Source of the DNA: Bradyrhizobium sp. 186
GTDB taxonomy: Bacteria > Pseudomonadota > Alphaproteobacteria > Rhizobiales > Xanthobacteraceae
DNA: 64,000 bases
Reading direction: 5' to 3'
Assembly (NCBI RefSeq): GCF_023101685.1
Contig: NZ_CP082164.1
Span: forward strand, 3,162,001-3,226,000
A model generated the notes under the pieces. It saw only the letters and a program-made list of their open reading frames with translations. It did not search any database and was not told where the DNA came from. A program made the translations under genes and the position numbers. This document shows positions 1 through 7,293 of the stretch, piece by piece (position 1 is the first letter of the stretch; every line of letters starts with the position of its first letter).

Positions 1-1
1 T

Positions 2-412
2 TCGCTGATCGATCTGCTGCTGTTGCCGCTGCGCGAGGCCGACACGATGCTCGATCGCGTCGGGCCGGAGGCGATGTATGTGCGTGCCCAATTTTTCATC
101 CGCGAGCACCTGCGCGATCCGGATCTGTGCATCGACGAGATTTCCACCGAGCTCGGCTGCTCCAAGCGCTATCTACACATGCTGTTCTCCGAGCGCGGCA
201 CCACGGTGAGCGATTACATCTGGCAAGCGCGCCTTCAGAACTGCCGCCAGGAGCTCGAGGCCCACGCCGGCAAGACCATCACCGATGTCGCGTTCTCCTG
301 GGGCTTCTCCAGCTCATCGCATTTCAGCCGGGTGTTCCGGAAATATTTCGGCGTGGTGCCGTCCTCGATCCACAAGGGGCAGCAGGGCGCCGCTGCCGTG
401 GACAAGCACTAA
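2..412 (+). CDS. AraC-family transcriptional regulator, C-terminal part
   Basis: The reading frame is open from the left edge, so the N-terminal sensing domain lies outside the window. The visible 136 residues are a typical AraC DNA-binding domain of two helix-turn-helix units: a first HTH around CIDEISTELGCSKRYLHMLF and a second around ITDVAFSWGFSSSSHFSRVF, followed by the conserved F-R-K-Y-F-G end. An in-frame ATG at 23 is not the real start, because coding sequence continues upstream of it. The regulated genes cannot be told from the window; the next gene is convergent. Family call is firm, target unknown. Confidence 0.9.
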   Translation, partial: SLIDLLLLPLREADTMLDRVGPEAMYVRAQFFIREHLRDPDLCIDEISTELGCSKRYLHMLFSERGTTVSDYIWQARLQNCRQELEAHAGKTITDVAFSWGFSSSSHFSRVFRKYFGVVPSSIHKGQQGAAAVDKH

Positions 413-540
413 AGCGCGATGAGATTGGGATGAAACGTCATCGCGCTTCAGGTGATGGTTTGAGCATGGTCTCCGCGCAAACGCGTTCCGCGTTTGTCGC
501 GAGAGAAAACTGCTACGCACTTTTCCGGATCACGATCTAG
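412..540. repeat. Dispersed intergenic element with inverted repeats
   Basis: Directly after the AraC stop, an 11-bp inverted repeat (412-422 with 438-448) is followed by a second palindromic stretch around 476-500 and a tail reading CACTTTTCCGGATCACGATC. From memory this resembles a repeat found between genes throughout Bradyrhizobium and Rhodopseudomonas genomes. It may also act as a transcription terminator for the AraC gene. Copy number needs a genome search. Confidence 0.5.
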
Positions 541-595
541 GCGAGAGTCGCGCTGCGGCTCATCATGGATCGCTTGTGGTCGGCGCGCGATTCCC

Positions 596-1021
596 TCACG
601 TCGTTGTGGCAACGTAGGGAATGCTGGCCAAGAGAGCGGCGATCAGGACCGCGTTGCACAGCATTCCGCCCCAATGCAGCCGGCGCAGCCGGTACAGCGC
701 ATCGGCATCGCCCGCATCCCTGGCGCTGAGCTGGTCATCCATCTGTCGCATGAACCAGCGGCGTCCCCAGATCGCGAAGGCCGCAATCAGGCCGACGCCT
801 GCCGCGAAAAGCGGATGACCGGCCACGATGAAAGCCATCGCCCCGACGACGCCGGCAACGCTCATCATCCGGAAATGGGCGTTGAACATCCCGCGCAACA
901 GCTGGGTGACAGGCTGGATGTCGAGCTTCACCAGCAGGAAGGCCGGCGAGGCCAGCAAGAAATAGCCCATCGGGAAGAGCAGGATGACCATGGCGGCTAC
1001 GGCAGCGGCATTAGGTCTCAT
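596..1021 (-). CDS. Small integral membrane protein, unknown function
   Basis: About 141 residues starting at the internal ATG (MRPNAAAV), which places a hydrophobic helix at the N-terminus; a longer start at 1072 would add a basic leader. Four hydrophobic segments are visible: MVILLFPMGYFLLASPAFLL, a stretch around VAGVVGAMAFIVAG, PLFAAGVGLIAAFAIW, and a C-terminal NAVLIAALLASIPYV. A charged loop (RRWFMRQMDDQLSARDAGDADALYRLRRLHW) precedes the last helix. I do not recognise a family. It is a single gene convergent with the AraC regulator. Confidence 0.6.
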   Translation of the reverse strand: MRPNAAAVAAMVILLFPMGYFLLASPAFLLVKLDIQPVTQLLRGMFNAHFRMMSVAGVVGAMAFIVAGHPLFAAGVGLIAAFAIWGRRWFMRQMDDQLSARDAGDADALYRLRRLHWGGMLCNAVLIAALLASIPYVATTT

Positions 1022-1163
1022 GCGATCGGCCTTTCTTGTCCGCACCGGTGAGCGTCTTCCAGCGGCGTACAATCATAGCGCGCAAAGGCGTTTCCGACAC
1101 TAGGCTTTGGTCGGATGCCGGCTGCGAGGGCGGAGCCGGCGTCTTGCGCGATCCCTCGCGGGC

Positions 1164-2153
1164 TCAGGCCGGCTCCAGGCCAAGAGACCGCGCGCTTTCG
1201 AGCCAGATCGGCAGCTCGCGCTGATACAGGGCGTTCGTCTCCTTGAAGCCGAGCGCGGGTTCGAGCACGAATGTGTTGAGAACCTGCTTCACCTTGGAAT
1301 CGCTGTTGGCGGCCACGCAGAGCTCGGCCAGCCGGTCGACGATCGGCTGCGGCGTCGCCTTCGGTACGGCCCAGCCGGTGAAGCCGCTCACGGTGAAGAA
1401 TTTTGACGTCGCGCCCTGCTCGGGCAGGGTCTTAATATCAGGGATCGCGGCGACCTTCTTGGAATGCACCGCGAACACGGTGCCACGGTCGCTCTGCAAG
1501 ACGGATTGCGCTGCCGTGTAGCTGCCCATCGCGGCATCGAGCGTGCCTTCCAGCATTCCCGTCCACATCGGGGCTTCGCCGCGATAGTGGATCGGCTCGA
1601 TGGCAAGGCCGTACTGCTTATTGAGCTCGTGGATCGTCATATGCGGGGCCGAGCCCGCGCTATAGGTGCCGAAGTTCACCTTGCCGCTCTTGCGCGCGAA
1701 GGCGACGAAGTCCTCCAGCGTCTTGATGCCGGTTTTCGGGTTCGCCACCAGCAGCAGCCCCGCGCCCGGAATGACGCTGGCGAGCGTCAAATCCTTGTCC
1801 ATGTCGTAGCCCGGATTCTTCATCACCACCCGGTTCATGACGTAGGTGGTCGAGATCGAGCACAGCACGGTGTGGCCGTCGGGCTCCGCGCGGGCGACCT
1901 CTGCCGTGCCGATCGCGCCCGAGGCGCCGGGCTTGTTTTCGACGACGACGGTCTTTCCCACCTGCTTCGAGATGAATTCGCCGAATGCGCGCGCGAGCAG
2001 GTCGGTCTGCCCGCCGGCAGGATAGCTGCAGATCATGCGAATCTGCCGCGACGGCCACGGGCTTTGCGCCGAGGCGCGGCGGGAGAGCAAAGGCATCGCG
2101 ATGGCGGTGCTGCCGGCGGCGATGAAGTGACGGCGATCGAGTTTTGCGGACAT
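1164..2153 (-). CDS. Bug/TctC-family periplasmic substrate-binding protein
   Basis: This 329-residue protein has the Bug (Bordetella uptake gene) layout: a twin-arginine-like leader (D-R-R-H-F-I then AIAMPLLSRRASA), followed by WPSRQIRMICSYPAGGQTDLLAR, the family's usual start of the mature domain. The motifs VENKPGASGAIGT and FGTYSAGSAPHM also fit. Such proteins bind organic acids in the periplasm, normally for a TctAB permease, but no permease gene is adjacent, which is common for Bug genes in this group. The ligand cannot be told from sequence. Length matches the family. Confidence 0.9.
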   Translation of the reverse strand: MSAKLDRRHFIAAGSTAIAMPLLSRRASAQSPWPSRQIRMICSYPAGGQTDLLARAFGEFISKQVGKTVVVENKPGASGAIGTAEVARAEPDGHTVLCSISTTYVMNRVVMKNPGYDMDKDLTLASVIPGAGLLLVANPKTGIKTLEDFVAFARKSGKVNFGTYSAGSAPHMTIHELNKQYGLAIEPIHYRGEAPMWTGMLEGTLDAAMGSYTAAQSVLQSDRGTVFAVHSKKVAAIPDIKTLPEQGATSKFFTVSGFTGWAVPKATPQPIVDRLAELCVAANSDSKVKQVLNTFVLEPALGFKETNALYQRELPIWLESARSLGLEPA

Positions 2154-2263
2154 GATTCCCTCCTGAATTTTTGTCGAGGGTACTGCATCATGCGGCGTCC
2201 GCCATGGGCGAGAGGCGAGACAGATTGGCGCATTCGAATGACACCGCTGCGCTCATTCGCGCG

Positions 2264-2611
2264 TCATTCGGGCGATCTGGCTTTCCGCAAGACGCGTAGC
2301 CAGACAATCTCCGTCAGCGCCACCGCGATGAGGCCGAACGCGCCACCCGTGATCACGTTGGCCACGCGCTCCTCCGCGATCCCGCTGGCGCCGCCGGCAA
2401 AGGACGCGGCCAGAGCAATGAAGAAGCACCGCAAGCCGAAAACGACGATATAGCGGGAGAACGAAATCAGCGTGAGGGTGGCAGCGAGAACCGCGAGCGC
2501 ATAGCCGATCCGGCTTTCCGGCAGCGCGATGCCGGCGAGGAAGCCGAGCGGGACGCCGACGAACGCTCCGGTGGCCCGCTGCTTCAGCTTGCCGGTCGAG
2601 GCCGAGAGATC
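2264..2611 (-). pseudogene. Remnant of a FUSC-family membrane transporter (C-terminal fragment)
   Basis: On the minus strand an uninterrupted frame reads from about 2611 down to a TGA at 2264-2266, giving about 115 residues with no plausible ATG start. It begins KLKQRATGAFVGVPLGFLAG, crosses hydrophobic segments, and ends around EERVANVITGGAFGLIAVAL then WLRVLRK. The pattern of basic residues and G-T-x-x-G before a hydrophobic stretch, then an E-R-V-x-x-x-x-x-G-x-x-x helix, is typical of the C-terminal half of FUSC/YccS-type aromatic acid exporters. The rest of the gene is missing and the frame runs into the stop of the upstream binding-protein gene, so this looks like deletion debris. Family assignment is moderate. 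Confidence 0.55.
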
Positions 2612-3539
2612 ACCGCTGAATGATCTTCGTCCAGACGTCGCCGAGGATCGCGGGCTCCCGCGGTGGCAGATAAGTCAGCCCCGCCTGCCTGCCGAATTCG
2701 GCGATCCTGCCTTCGGCAGCGAGCCCGGTCAGCGCCTTGTTGACGGCGTCGATCAGGGCAGGGTCGCGCGCGAGCCCGACATAACCGCGATTGGCGCCGA
2801 TCGGATAATAATAGCCGGAGGCGGTGATCGCGGTGTCGGGATGGGCGGCGCGATGGGCGTCGAAGCGGCCGAGGTCGATCAGCGTTGCGTCATAGTCGCC
2901 GCGGTTGAGCGCCCCGAGCAGGTCGCCGCGGCCGGGCACGAGATGCGTGATGCCATCGATCAGGCGCCCCTTGTCGAAGGTCATCAGGATGGCATCGCCC
3001 AGTGATCCGCTCTCGATCGCGAGGCGAAGGCCGGCAAGATCGCCGATCTCGCCGATCTTGCGGCCGCGCGCCTTTGGCCCGAGCACGACCGTCATCGGCG
3101 AATAGACGTAAGGCTGGCTCGGCGCGAGCACGCCGAGCGCGACGCGGCGGCGCCGGTCCTCGCGCGTGGCGCCGGCGAAATCCGGAAGCCGGGCCGTCTT
3201 CATGCCCGGGACCACCAGCGAATCCTGCGTCAGCGCGTAGCCGCCGACGAGTGAGCAGCGCCCGTCGGACAATAGCGCATTGGCCTCGAGCTGCGGGCTC
3301 GAATCCTCATCCAGCTTGTTCTCGAACCATTGGATGGCCACCGGCCGTCCCATCCGCTCCGCGATCGCCTCGGCCAGCAGCACGTCGAAACCGGAGTCCG
3401 GCTTGCCACGGTGGTGCACCGAGAGCGGCGGCCGATCCTCGTCGAGACAAATTCTCAGCGGATCGTCGGCGGCGTGAGCGACCGTTGCCGCCGCTACGAG
3501 GATCGCGGCAATGCTCCATGCCACGCGCCAGCCCTTCAT
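2610..3539 (-). CDS. xoxJ: MxaJ/XoxJ-like periplasmic binding protein of the alcohol dehydrogenase operon
   Basis: This 309-residue protein has a signal peptide (hydrophobic core SIAAILVAAATVAHA) and a family-3 solute-binding fold: LRICLDEDRPPLSV, then GFDVLLAEAIAERMGRPVAIQW, then the second-lobe stretch GDYDATLIDLGRFDAHR. MxaJ and XoxJ proteins of this fold accompany PQQ methanol dehydrogenases and are thought to help activate or load the enzyme. Its start overlaps the cytochrome gene stop by 4 nt (ATGA), so the two are translationally coupled within a xoxF-xoxG-xoxJ order. An amino-acid-binding role is possible from the fold alone, but context argues for XoxJ. Confidence 0.8.
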   Translation of the reverse strand: MKGWRVAWSIAAILVAAATVAHAADDPLRICLDEDRPPLSVHHRGKPDSGFDVLLAEAIAERMGRPVAIQWFENKLDEDSSPQLEANALLSDGRCSLVGGYALTQDSLVVPGMKTARLPDFAGATREDRRRRVALGVLAPSQPYVYSPMTVVLGPKARGRKIGEIGDLAGLRLAIESGSLGDAILMTFDKGRLIDGITHLVPGRGDLLGALNRGDYDATLIDLGRFDAHRAAHPDTAITASGYYYPIGANRGYVGLARDPALIDAVNKALTGLAAEGRIAEFGRQAGLTYLPPREPAILGDVWTKIIQR

Positions 3540-3892
3540 GGCTTCCTCCGGCTCGAGATGAAGGCCCAGAGATCCCCGATCTCGTCGTCGCTGAGAATGT
3601 CAGCCCAGGGCGGCATCTTGTTGTTCTTGCCGTTCTTCACCGTGGTGATGAAGCGTGTCCTGTCGTCGGGAAATGCGCGCAAGTCCGGCGTGATGGTGCC
3701 GGAATTCATCATGTTGGGGCCGTGGCAGTGCGAGCATTTTGAGGCATAGGTCGACTTGCCGTGGTCGATCTGCACTTGCACGGGATTGCCATCGGATTCG
3801 TTGGCGGCACGAACGGTCGCCGCAAGCGCGACCGTCAGCACCGCGACGGCGGCGAGAACCGCCGCCGTCTTGTGAGACACCTCTCTCAGCAC
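3536..3892 (-). CDS. xoxG: Class I c-type cytochrome, electron acceptor of the PQQ dehydrogenase
   Basis: This 118-residue exported protein has a long hydrophobic leader (AAVLAAVAVLTVALAATVRA) followed by a single haem-binding site C53-S-H-C56-H57 and a likely axial methionine at M93 in NKMPPWAD. These are the features of a small cytochrome c taking electrons from a quinoprotein. The gene lies 9 nt after the dehydrogenase stop and overlaps the XoxJ-like gene, matching the standard xoxF-xoxG-xoxJ order. The mature protein is shorter than many XoxG cytochromes, so partner specificity is inferred from position. Confidence 0.88.
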   Translation of the reverse strand: MLREVSHKTAAVLAAVAVLTVALAATVRAANESDGNPVQVQIDHGKSTYASKCSHCHGPNMMNSGTITPDLRAFPDDRTRFITTVKNGKNNKMPPWADILSDDEIGDLWAFISSRRKP

Positions 3893-3901
3893 GTCTTGCC
3901 G

Positions 3902-5566
3902 TTACTGCTTGACCGCAAAGACCCACAGCGAGCCGCCGGGCGGCACCTTCGCCAGCCGCTCGTCGCCGGAGAACAGCGAGTAGACGCCGCCATAGCCGCT
4001 CGTCACGGCGACATACTGCACGCCGTCCTGCTGCCAGGTCACCGGTTGCCCCTCGATGCCGGAGCCGGTCTGGAACTGCCAGAGCTTCTTGCCGGTGTCG
4101 GCGTCGAAGGCCTCGAACTCGCCCGTCAGTGCGCCCGAGAACACGACGCCGCCCGCGGTCGACAGCACGCCGGAGAAGCGCGGGATGTCGCTTGGTGCTT
4201 CCCACTTCGCCTTGCCCGTCATGGGATCGATCGCTTTCAGATGACCGCGCGGACCGTCACCCCATTCCCAGAGATCGGTGAGGTCCATGCCGAGATACCA
4301 TTCACCCTGCTTGAAGGTGACGGGCTCGGTCTTGTACCTGCCACCGAAGGCGAGCGTGTTGGCGTAGGCCAGCCCGGTCTGCGGATTGAACGACATCGGC
4401 TCCCAGTTCTTGCCGCCGAGGATCGACGGATAGACCGTGACCTTCTTGCCCTCGCGCGCGTCCTTGCTGACGTCGGTCTCAACGGGGCGTCCGGTCTTCA
4501 TGTCGACGCCGGTTGCCCAATTGACCTTCACGTAAGGATTGGCCGCGAGCAGCTTGCCGTTGGTGCGATCGAGCACGTAGAAGAAGCCGTTGCGGTTGGC
4601 ATCCATCAGCACCTTGGTCGGCTTGCCCTCGACATTCATGTCGGCGAGCACCATTTCGGCGACGGAATCGTAGTCGAACGGATTGTTCGGCGAGAACTGG
4701 TAGTGCCACTTGATCTTGCCGGTCTTGGGATCCATCGCCAGCACGGAGCAGGTGTAGAGATTGTCGCCGGGACGCACCGCCGAATTGAACGGGCCGGGAT
4801 TGCCGATGCCCCAATAGACCGTGTTCAGCTCGGGATCATAAGAACCCGTGATCCAGGTCGAACCGCCGCCGAGCTTCCAGGTGTCGCCCTTCCAGGTTTC
4901 GCCGCCGGGCTCGTCCGGCGAGGGGATCGAATGGGTGCGCCAGAGATGCTTGCCCGTTGCCGGATCCCAGCCGTCGATGAAGCCGCGGGTGCCGAACTCG
5001 GCGCCGGAGATACCAGTGATGACCACGCCGTCGGCGACCAGCGGCGCCACCGTCATCGAATAGCCTTCCTTGATGTCGGCGGCCTTCTGCCGCCATAGCT
5101 CCTTGCCGTCCTTGACATCGAGCGCGATCACGTTGGCGTCGAGCGTGGTACGGAATAGCTTGCCGTCATAGAGCGCCGCACCGCGATTGATAATGCCACA
5201 GCAGACGATGCGCGGCGTCTCGGCCGGATATTCGATCTTGCTCTTCCAGATCTGCTTGCCGGTCTTGGCGTCGACCGCCATGGTCGCGTTGTGAGAGGTC
5301 ACGTAGATCACGCCCTGGTAGACCAACGGCTGCGATTCCTCGCTGCGATCGTCGTTGAAGCTGTAATTCCAGACCGGGACGAGATTCTTGACGGTGTCCT
5401 TGTTGATCTGGTTCAGCGTCGAGAAGCGCTGGAGATTGTAGCCCATCCCGTAGTTGAGAACGTTCGATGTATCGGTCGCCCCCTTGACCAGTTGCTCGGT
5501 GGTCTGGGCGTTTGCACACGTCGATGCAAGCATGACGAGGCTCGCGGCCATCGCAAAGCGTTTCAT
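3902..5566 (-). CDS. xoxF: PQQ-dependent alcohol dehydrogenase of lanthanide (XoxF-like) type
   Basis: The protein has 554 residues and a signal peptide (cleavage near ANA-Q20/21). It is an eight-bladed quinoprotein with tryptophan-docking repeats of the form DxxTGKxxW. Adjacent cysteines C122-C123, which form the unusual disulfide over PQQ, are present. Likely metal and PQQ ligands are E190, N256 and the catalytic D298. Two residues on is D300, giving D-Y-D; this extra aspartate is the known signature of lanthanide-dependent enzymes and is alanine in calcium MxaF. A strong ribosome site (GGGAGGAA) precedes the ATG. Divergent to lanmodulin and followed by cytochrome and MxaJ-like genes. It is somewhat shorter than typical XoxF (about 600 residues), so the substrate could be methanol or another primary alcohol. 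Confidence 0.88.
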   Translation of the reverse strand: MKRFAMAASLVMLASTCANAQTTEQLVKGATDTSNVLNYGMGYNLQRFSTLNQINKDTVKNLVPVWNYSFNDDRSEESQPLVYQGVIYVTSHNATMAVDAKTGKQIWKSKIEYPAETPRIVCCGIINRGAALYDGKLFRTTLDANVIALDVKDGKELWRQKAADIKEGYSMTVAPLVADGVVITGISGAEFGTRGFIDGWDPATGKHLWRTHSIPSPDEPGGETWKGDTWKLGGGSTWITGSYDPELNTVYWGIGNPGPFNSAVRPGDNLYTCSVLAMDPKTGKIKWHYQFSPNNPFDYDSVAEMVLADMNVEGKPTKVLMDANRNGFFYVLDRTNGKLLAANPYVKVNWATGVDMKTGRPVETDVSKDAREGKKVTVYPSILGGKNWEPMSFNPQTGLAYANTLAFGGRYKTEPVTFKQGEWYLGMDLTDLWEWGDGPRGHLKAIDPMTGKAKWEAPSDIPRFSGVLSTAGGVVFSGALTGEFEAFDADTGKKLWQFQTGSGIEGQPVTWQQDGVQYVAVTSGYGGVYSLFSGDERLAKVPPGGSLWVFAVKQ

Positions 5567-5896
5567 CCGTTCCTCCCAATATGCGCGCCTCTTGACGCTG
5601 CGATTGCAACAGTCGGTCGGAAAGCAAAACGCGTCAATACGAAAGTCGTAAGCGCCGTGCCGATATGTTGGACGCCAGATGCAAGTTACCTTACAGAAAC
5701 CTTACGGCTATCGATTGTTGGCTTGCGCGGAGGCGCTGGCGAAATTCCGCGGCGTGAAGCGCCGGGCTCACGTGGTCGGGTTCCGAAAGTTGTAGAGCGC
5801 GCCGGTTGCAATTCCAGACTTGAACCGGCGGCCGCTTGGGGACTTATGTTATCTCGGTCCCGCTCGAATCGGGAAGCACTGTTACGGGAGGTTTTG
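5567..5896. promoter_or_regulatory. Divergent promoter region between xoxF and lanM
   Basis: These 330 bases separate the divergent dehydrogenase and lanmodulin genes and hold no convincing coding sequence. They carry the ribosome sites of both genes (GGGAGGAA on the minus strand near 5572-5579, GGGAGG at 5886-5891 on the plus strand) and one striking direct repeat, listed separately. Core promoter elements could not be assigned with confidence. Confidence 0.5.
5688..5705. promoter_or_regulatory. Direct repeat ACCTTAC x2 with 11-bp period, candidate regulator site
   Basis: ACCTTAC occurs at 5688-5694 and again at 5699-5705, one helical turn apart, so both copies face the same side of the DNA. 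The site lies about 120 bp upstream of xoxF and 190 bp upstream of lanM. Phased short direct repeats suit a response regulator such as the NarL-type protein encoded at 22827-23447. No second copy was noticed upstream of the other island operons, which weakens the case for a regulon-wide operator. Confidence 0.3.
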
Positions 5897-6289
5897 ATGA
5901 TATCGCGTCGCTCTGTTGCGCTTGCGTTGACGGTTGCACTGCTGTCCGGTCCGGCCTGGTCGGCCTCCGGCAACGCCGTCAAGATGTTCGATACCGACAA
6001 CGACGGCACGCTCGATCTTGCCGAGGTGAAGAAGGCTGCGGCCGCGCTGTTCGCAAAGCTCGATTCCGATCACGACGGCACGCTCGACACGCGCGAATTG
6101 CGCGGACGGCTGACGGCGAAGGAGCTCGCTGCGGCCGATCCCGATCGCGACGGGACGCTCACGCTGGATGAATATCTGTCGGTGGTGGAGCAGCGCTTCA
6201 ACGCGGCCAATCCGGACAAGGACGGAACGCTGGATGCGAAGGAATTGAACTCGCGCGCCGGCCGCAGCCTGCTGCGGCTGCTGCGATGA
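5897..6289 (+). CDS. lanM: Lanmodulin-like periplasmic lanthanide-binding EF-hand protein
   Basis: The start is ATG 5897, preceded by GGGAGG; longer upstream frames are not real. The 130 residues comprise a signal peptide (ending near AWSA) and four 12-residue EF loops at 32-43, 56-67, 81-92 and 105-116. Spacings of 24, 25 and 24 residues match my memory of Methylorubrum extorquens lanmodulin, as does the tail from the third loop (EYLSVVEQRFNAANPD). Lanmodulin binds lanthanides with very high affinity in the periplasm. Three loops keep the extra Asp at position 9; loop 3 has Thr there. The Pro at position 2 typical of lanmodulin is kept only in loops 3 and 4 (Thr and Ser in 1 and 2), and loop 4 starts with Asn, as I recall it does in the reference protein. 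Divergent from xoxF. Confidence 0.92.
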   Translation: MISRRSVALALTVALLSGPAWSASGNAVKMFDTDNDGTLDLAEVKKAAAALFAKLDSDHDGTLDTRELRGRLTAKELAAADPDRDGTLTLDEYLSVVEQRFNAANPDKDGTLDAKELNSRAGRSLLRLLR

Positions 6290-6416
6290 GTGCCCGTCAC
6301 CCGGACCGGGCGTAATTCCGTCTGGAAGTTCGGAACCTCGAGCTGCCCGGCCTGTTCTTTCCGCAAGGTCCCGCTCGGCGCCGGGGTAGCGCGGCGGGAG
6401 AAGAGGAGTGATGCAG

Positions 6417-6740
6417 ATGAACACGAAACGATCCGTTCTCGCTGCGTGCGCGATCCTGACACTGAGCGCCGGTGTCGCCATCGCGGGTCCCTGCAACACC
6501 GGCAGCGCCAGCACCGATAAGGATGCTGGTTCCGGTCCCGTCACCGTCGGCGCGGCGCAGTCGCAGAGTTCGACGAGTGAGACCAGCCAGCATCCGCCGA
6601 CCAGCACGATGAATCGTGCAAGCGGCGAAGCAGCAGCGTCGTCTGAAGATGCGCAGCGGCAGATGCAGGGCCAGCCGACCGCGGCTGAGCGGGCGGAAGG
6701 CGCGAAGTCCAGTCCGCAAGTGGCCGACAAGGACTGTTAA
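6417..6740 (+). CDS. Small exported protein, unknown function
   Basis: 107 residues from the ATG at 6417, which has GAGGAG eight bases upstream; GTG 6408 and ATG 6411 are alternatives too close to that site. A clear signal peptide (SVLAACAILTLSAGVAIA) leads to a mature protein rich in Ser, Thr, Gln, Ala and acidic residues, predicted disordered, with one Cys near the N-terminus and one as the last residue. I recognise no domain. It lies 127 nt after lanM on the same strand, so it may belong to the same lanthanide response. Confidence 0.65.
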   Translation: MNTKRSVLAACAILTLSAGVAIAGPCNTGSASTDKDAGSGPVTVGAAQSQSSTSETSQHPPTSTMNRASGEAAASSEDAQRQMQGQPTAAERAEGAKSSPQVADKDC

Positions 6741-6969
6741 GACTGCCGTTTAAGACCGCCGTTGCCCGCGAGTCGAAAAGGGGCGGCGGTGCATCGCACA
6801 AGGTGCGGCTTTTGCCCGAGAGTGAACATCTCTTGTCCGAGAGAGAAGTGTCGGCGTGGAGAATCGCGGCAGATGTATTCCGTCCTCGAATCCAGACTTG
6901 CGCTGCACCTGACGCAGCCCTAGGTTTTGGTCGGCGCGATGTCGCGCTCAATCCCTTGGGAGACCCCGA

Positions 6970-7050
6970 ATGGCTTGGAAAGCTCCGAAGATCGTGGAAG
7001 TGCCGGTCGGCATGGAAATCAACATGTACGCCTGCGCTTCGCGCAAGTAG
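6970..7050 (+). CDS. pqqA: PqqA, precursor peptide of pyrroloquinoline quinone
   Basis: A 26-residue open frame starts at ATG 6970 with GGGAGA six bases upstream and ends with TAG 7048-7050. It reads MAWKAPKIVEVPVG then M-E-I-N-M-Y. The Glu16-x3-Tyr20 pair is the hallmark of PqqA: PqqE cross-links these two side chains and the product becomes PQQ, the cofactor of the dehydrogenase at 3902-5566. Peptide length and the aromatic/lysine N-terminus also fit. No pqqBCDE genes follow in the window, so this is an unlinked, possibly extra, pqqA whose maturation enzymes must be encoded elsewhere. A strong hairpin follows at once. Confidence 0.88.
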   Translation: MAWKAPKIVEVPVGMEINMYACASRK

Positions 7051-7064
7051 GACTACCTGACGAC

Positions 7065-7106
7065 CTGCCGCGGCTTCGAAGGCAAACGCCGTCGAAGCCG
7101 CGGCAG
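7065..7106 (+). terminator. Perfect 15-bp hairpin after pqqA
   Basis: Arms 7065-7079 and 7092-7106 are perfect inverted repeats (CTGCCGCGGCTTCGA and its complement) with a 12-nt loop, starting 14 nt after the pqqA stop. No T-run follows, so it may be a factor-assisted terminator or an RNA-stabilising structure that keeps the short pqqA message abundant. Confidence 0.7.
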
Positions 7107-7293
7107 TGTTCGGGTCGCTTTCGCTCGACATCGACTTGGGCCGTCGCTTTGGCGTCGATGCAAAGTCTCACACTTGATCGGGCTCGCGCACTCTTCCTCC
7201 AAAATCTCACCCGTGCTCGTTCCTCAGTATGTTACGCTGACGCTGGTCAGCGCTGCTGCCGCATCACAGCGGCGCGCGCCTTCGGGAAACGGG

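Noticed and set aside
3761..5098. A 445-residue open frame on the plus strand across xoxF
   Set aside because: It is antisense to the well-supported dehydrogenase and cytochrome genes and its composition is typical of a shadow in GC-rich DNA.
3902..5566. Calcium-dependent MxaF methanol dehydrogenase
   Set aside because: MxaF has Ala two residues after the catalytic Asp; here it is Asp, and no small MxaI subunit gene follows.
5897..6289. Calmodulin-like or generic calcium EF-hand protein
   Set aside because: Signal peptide, exact loop spacing, Asp at position 9 and lanthanide-linked neighbours fit lanmodulin better.
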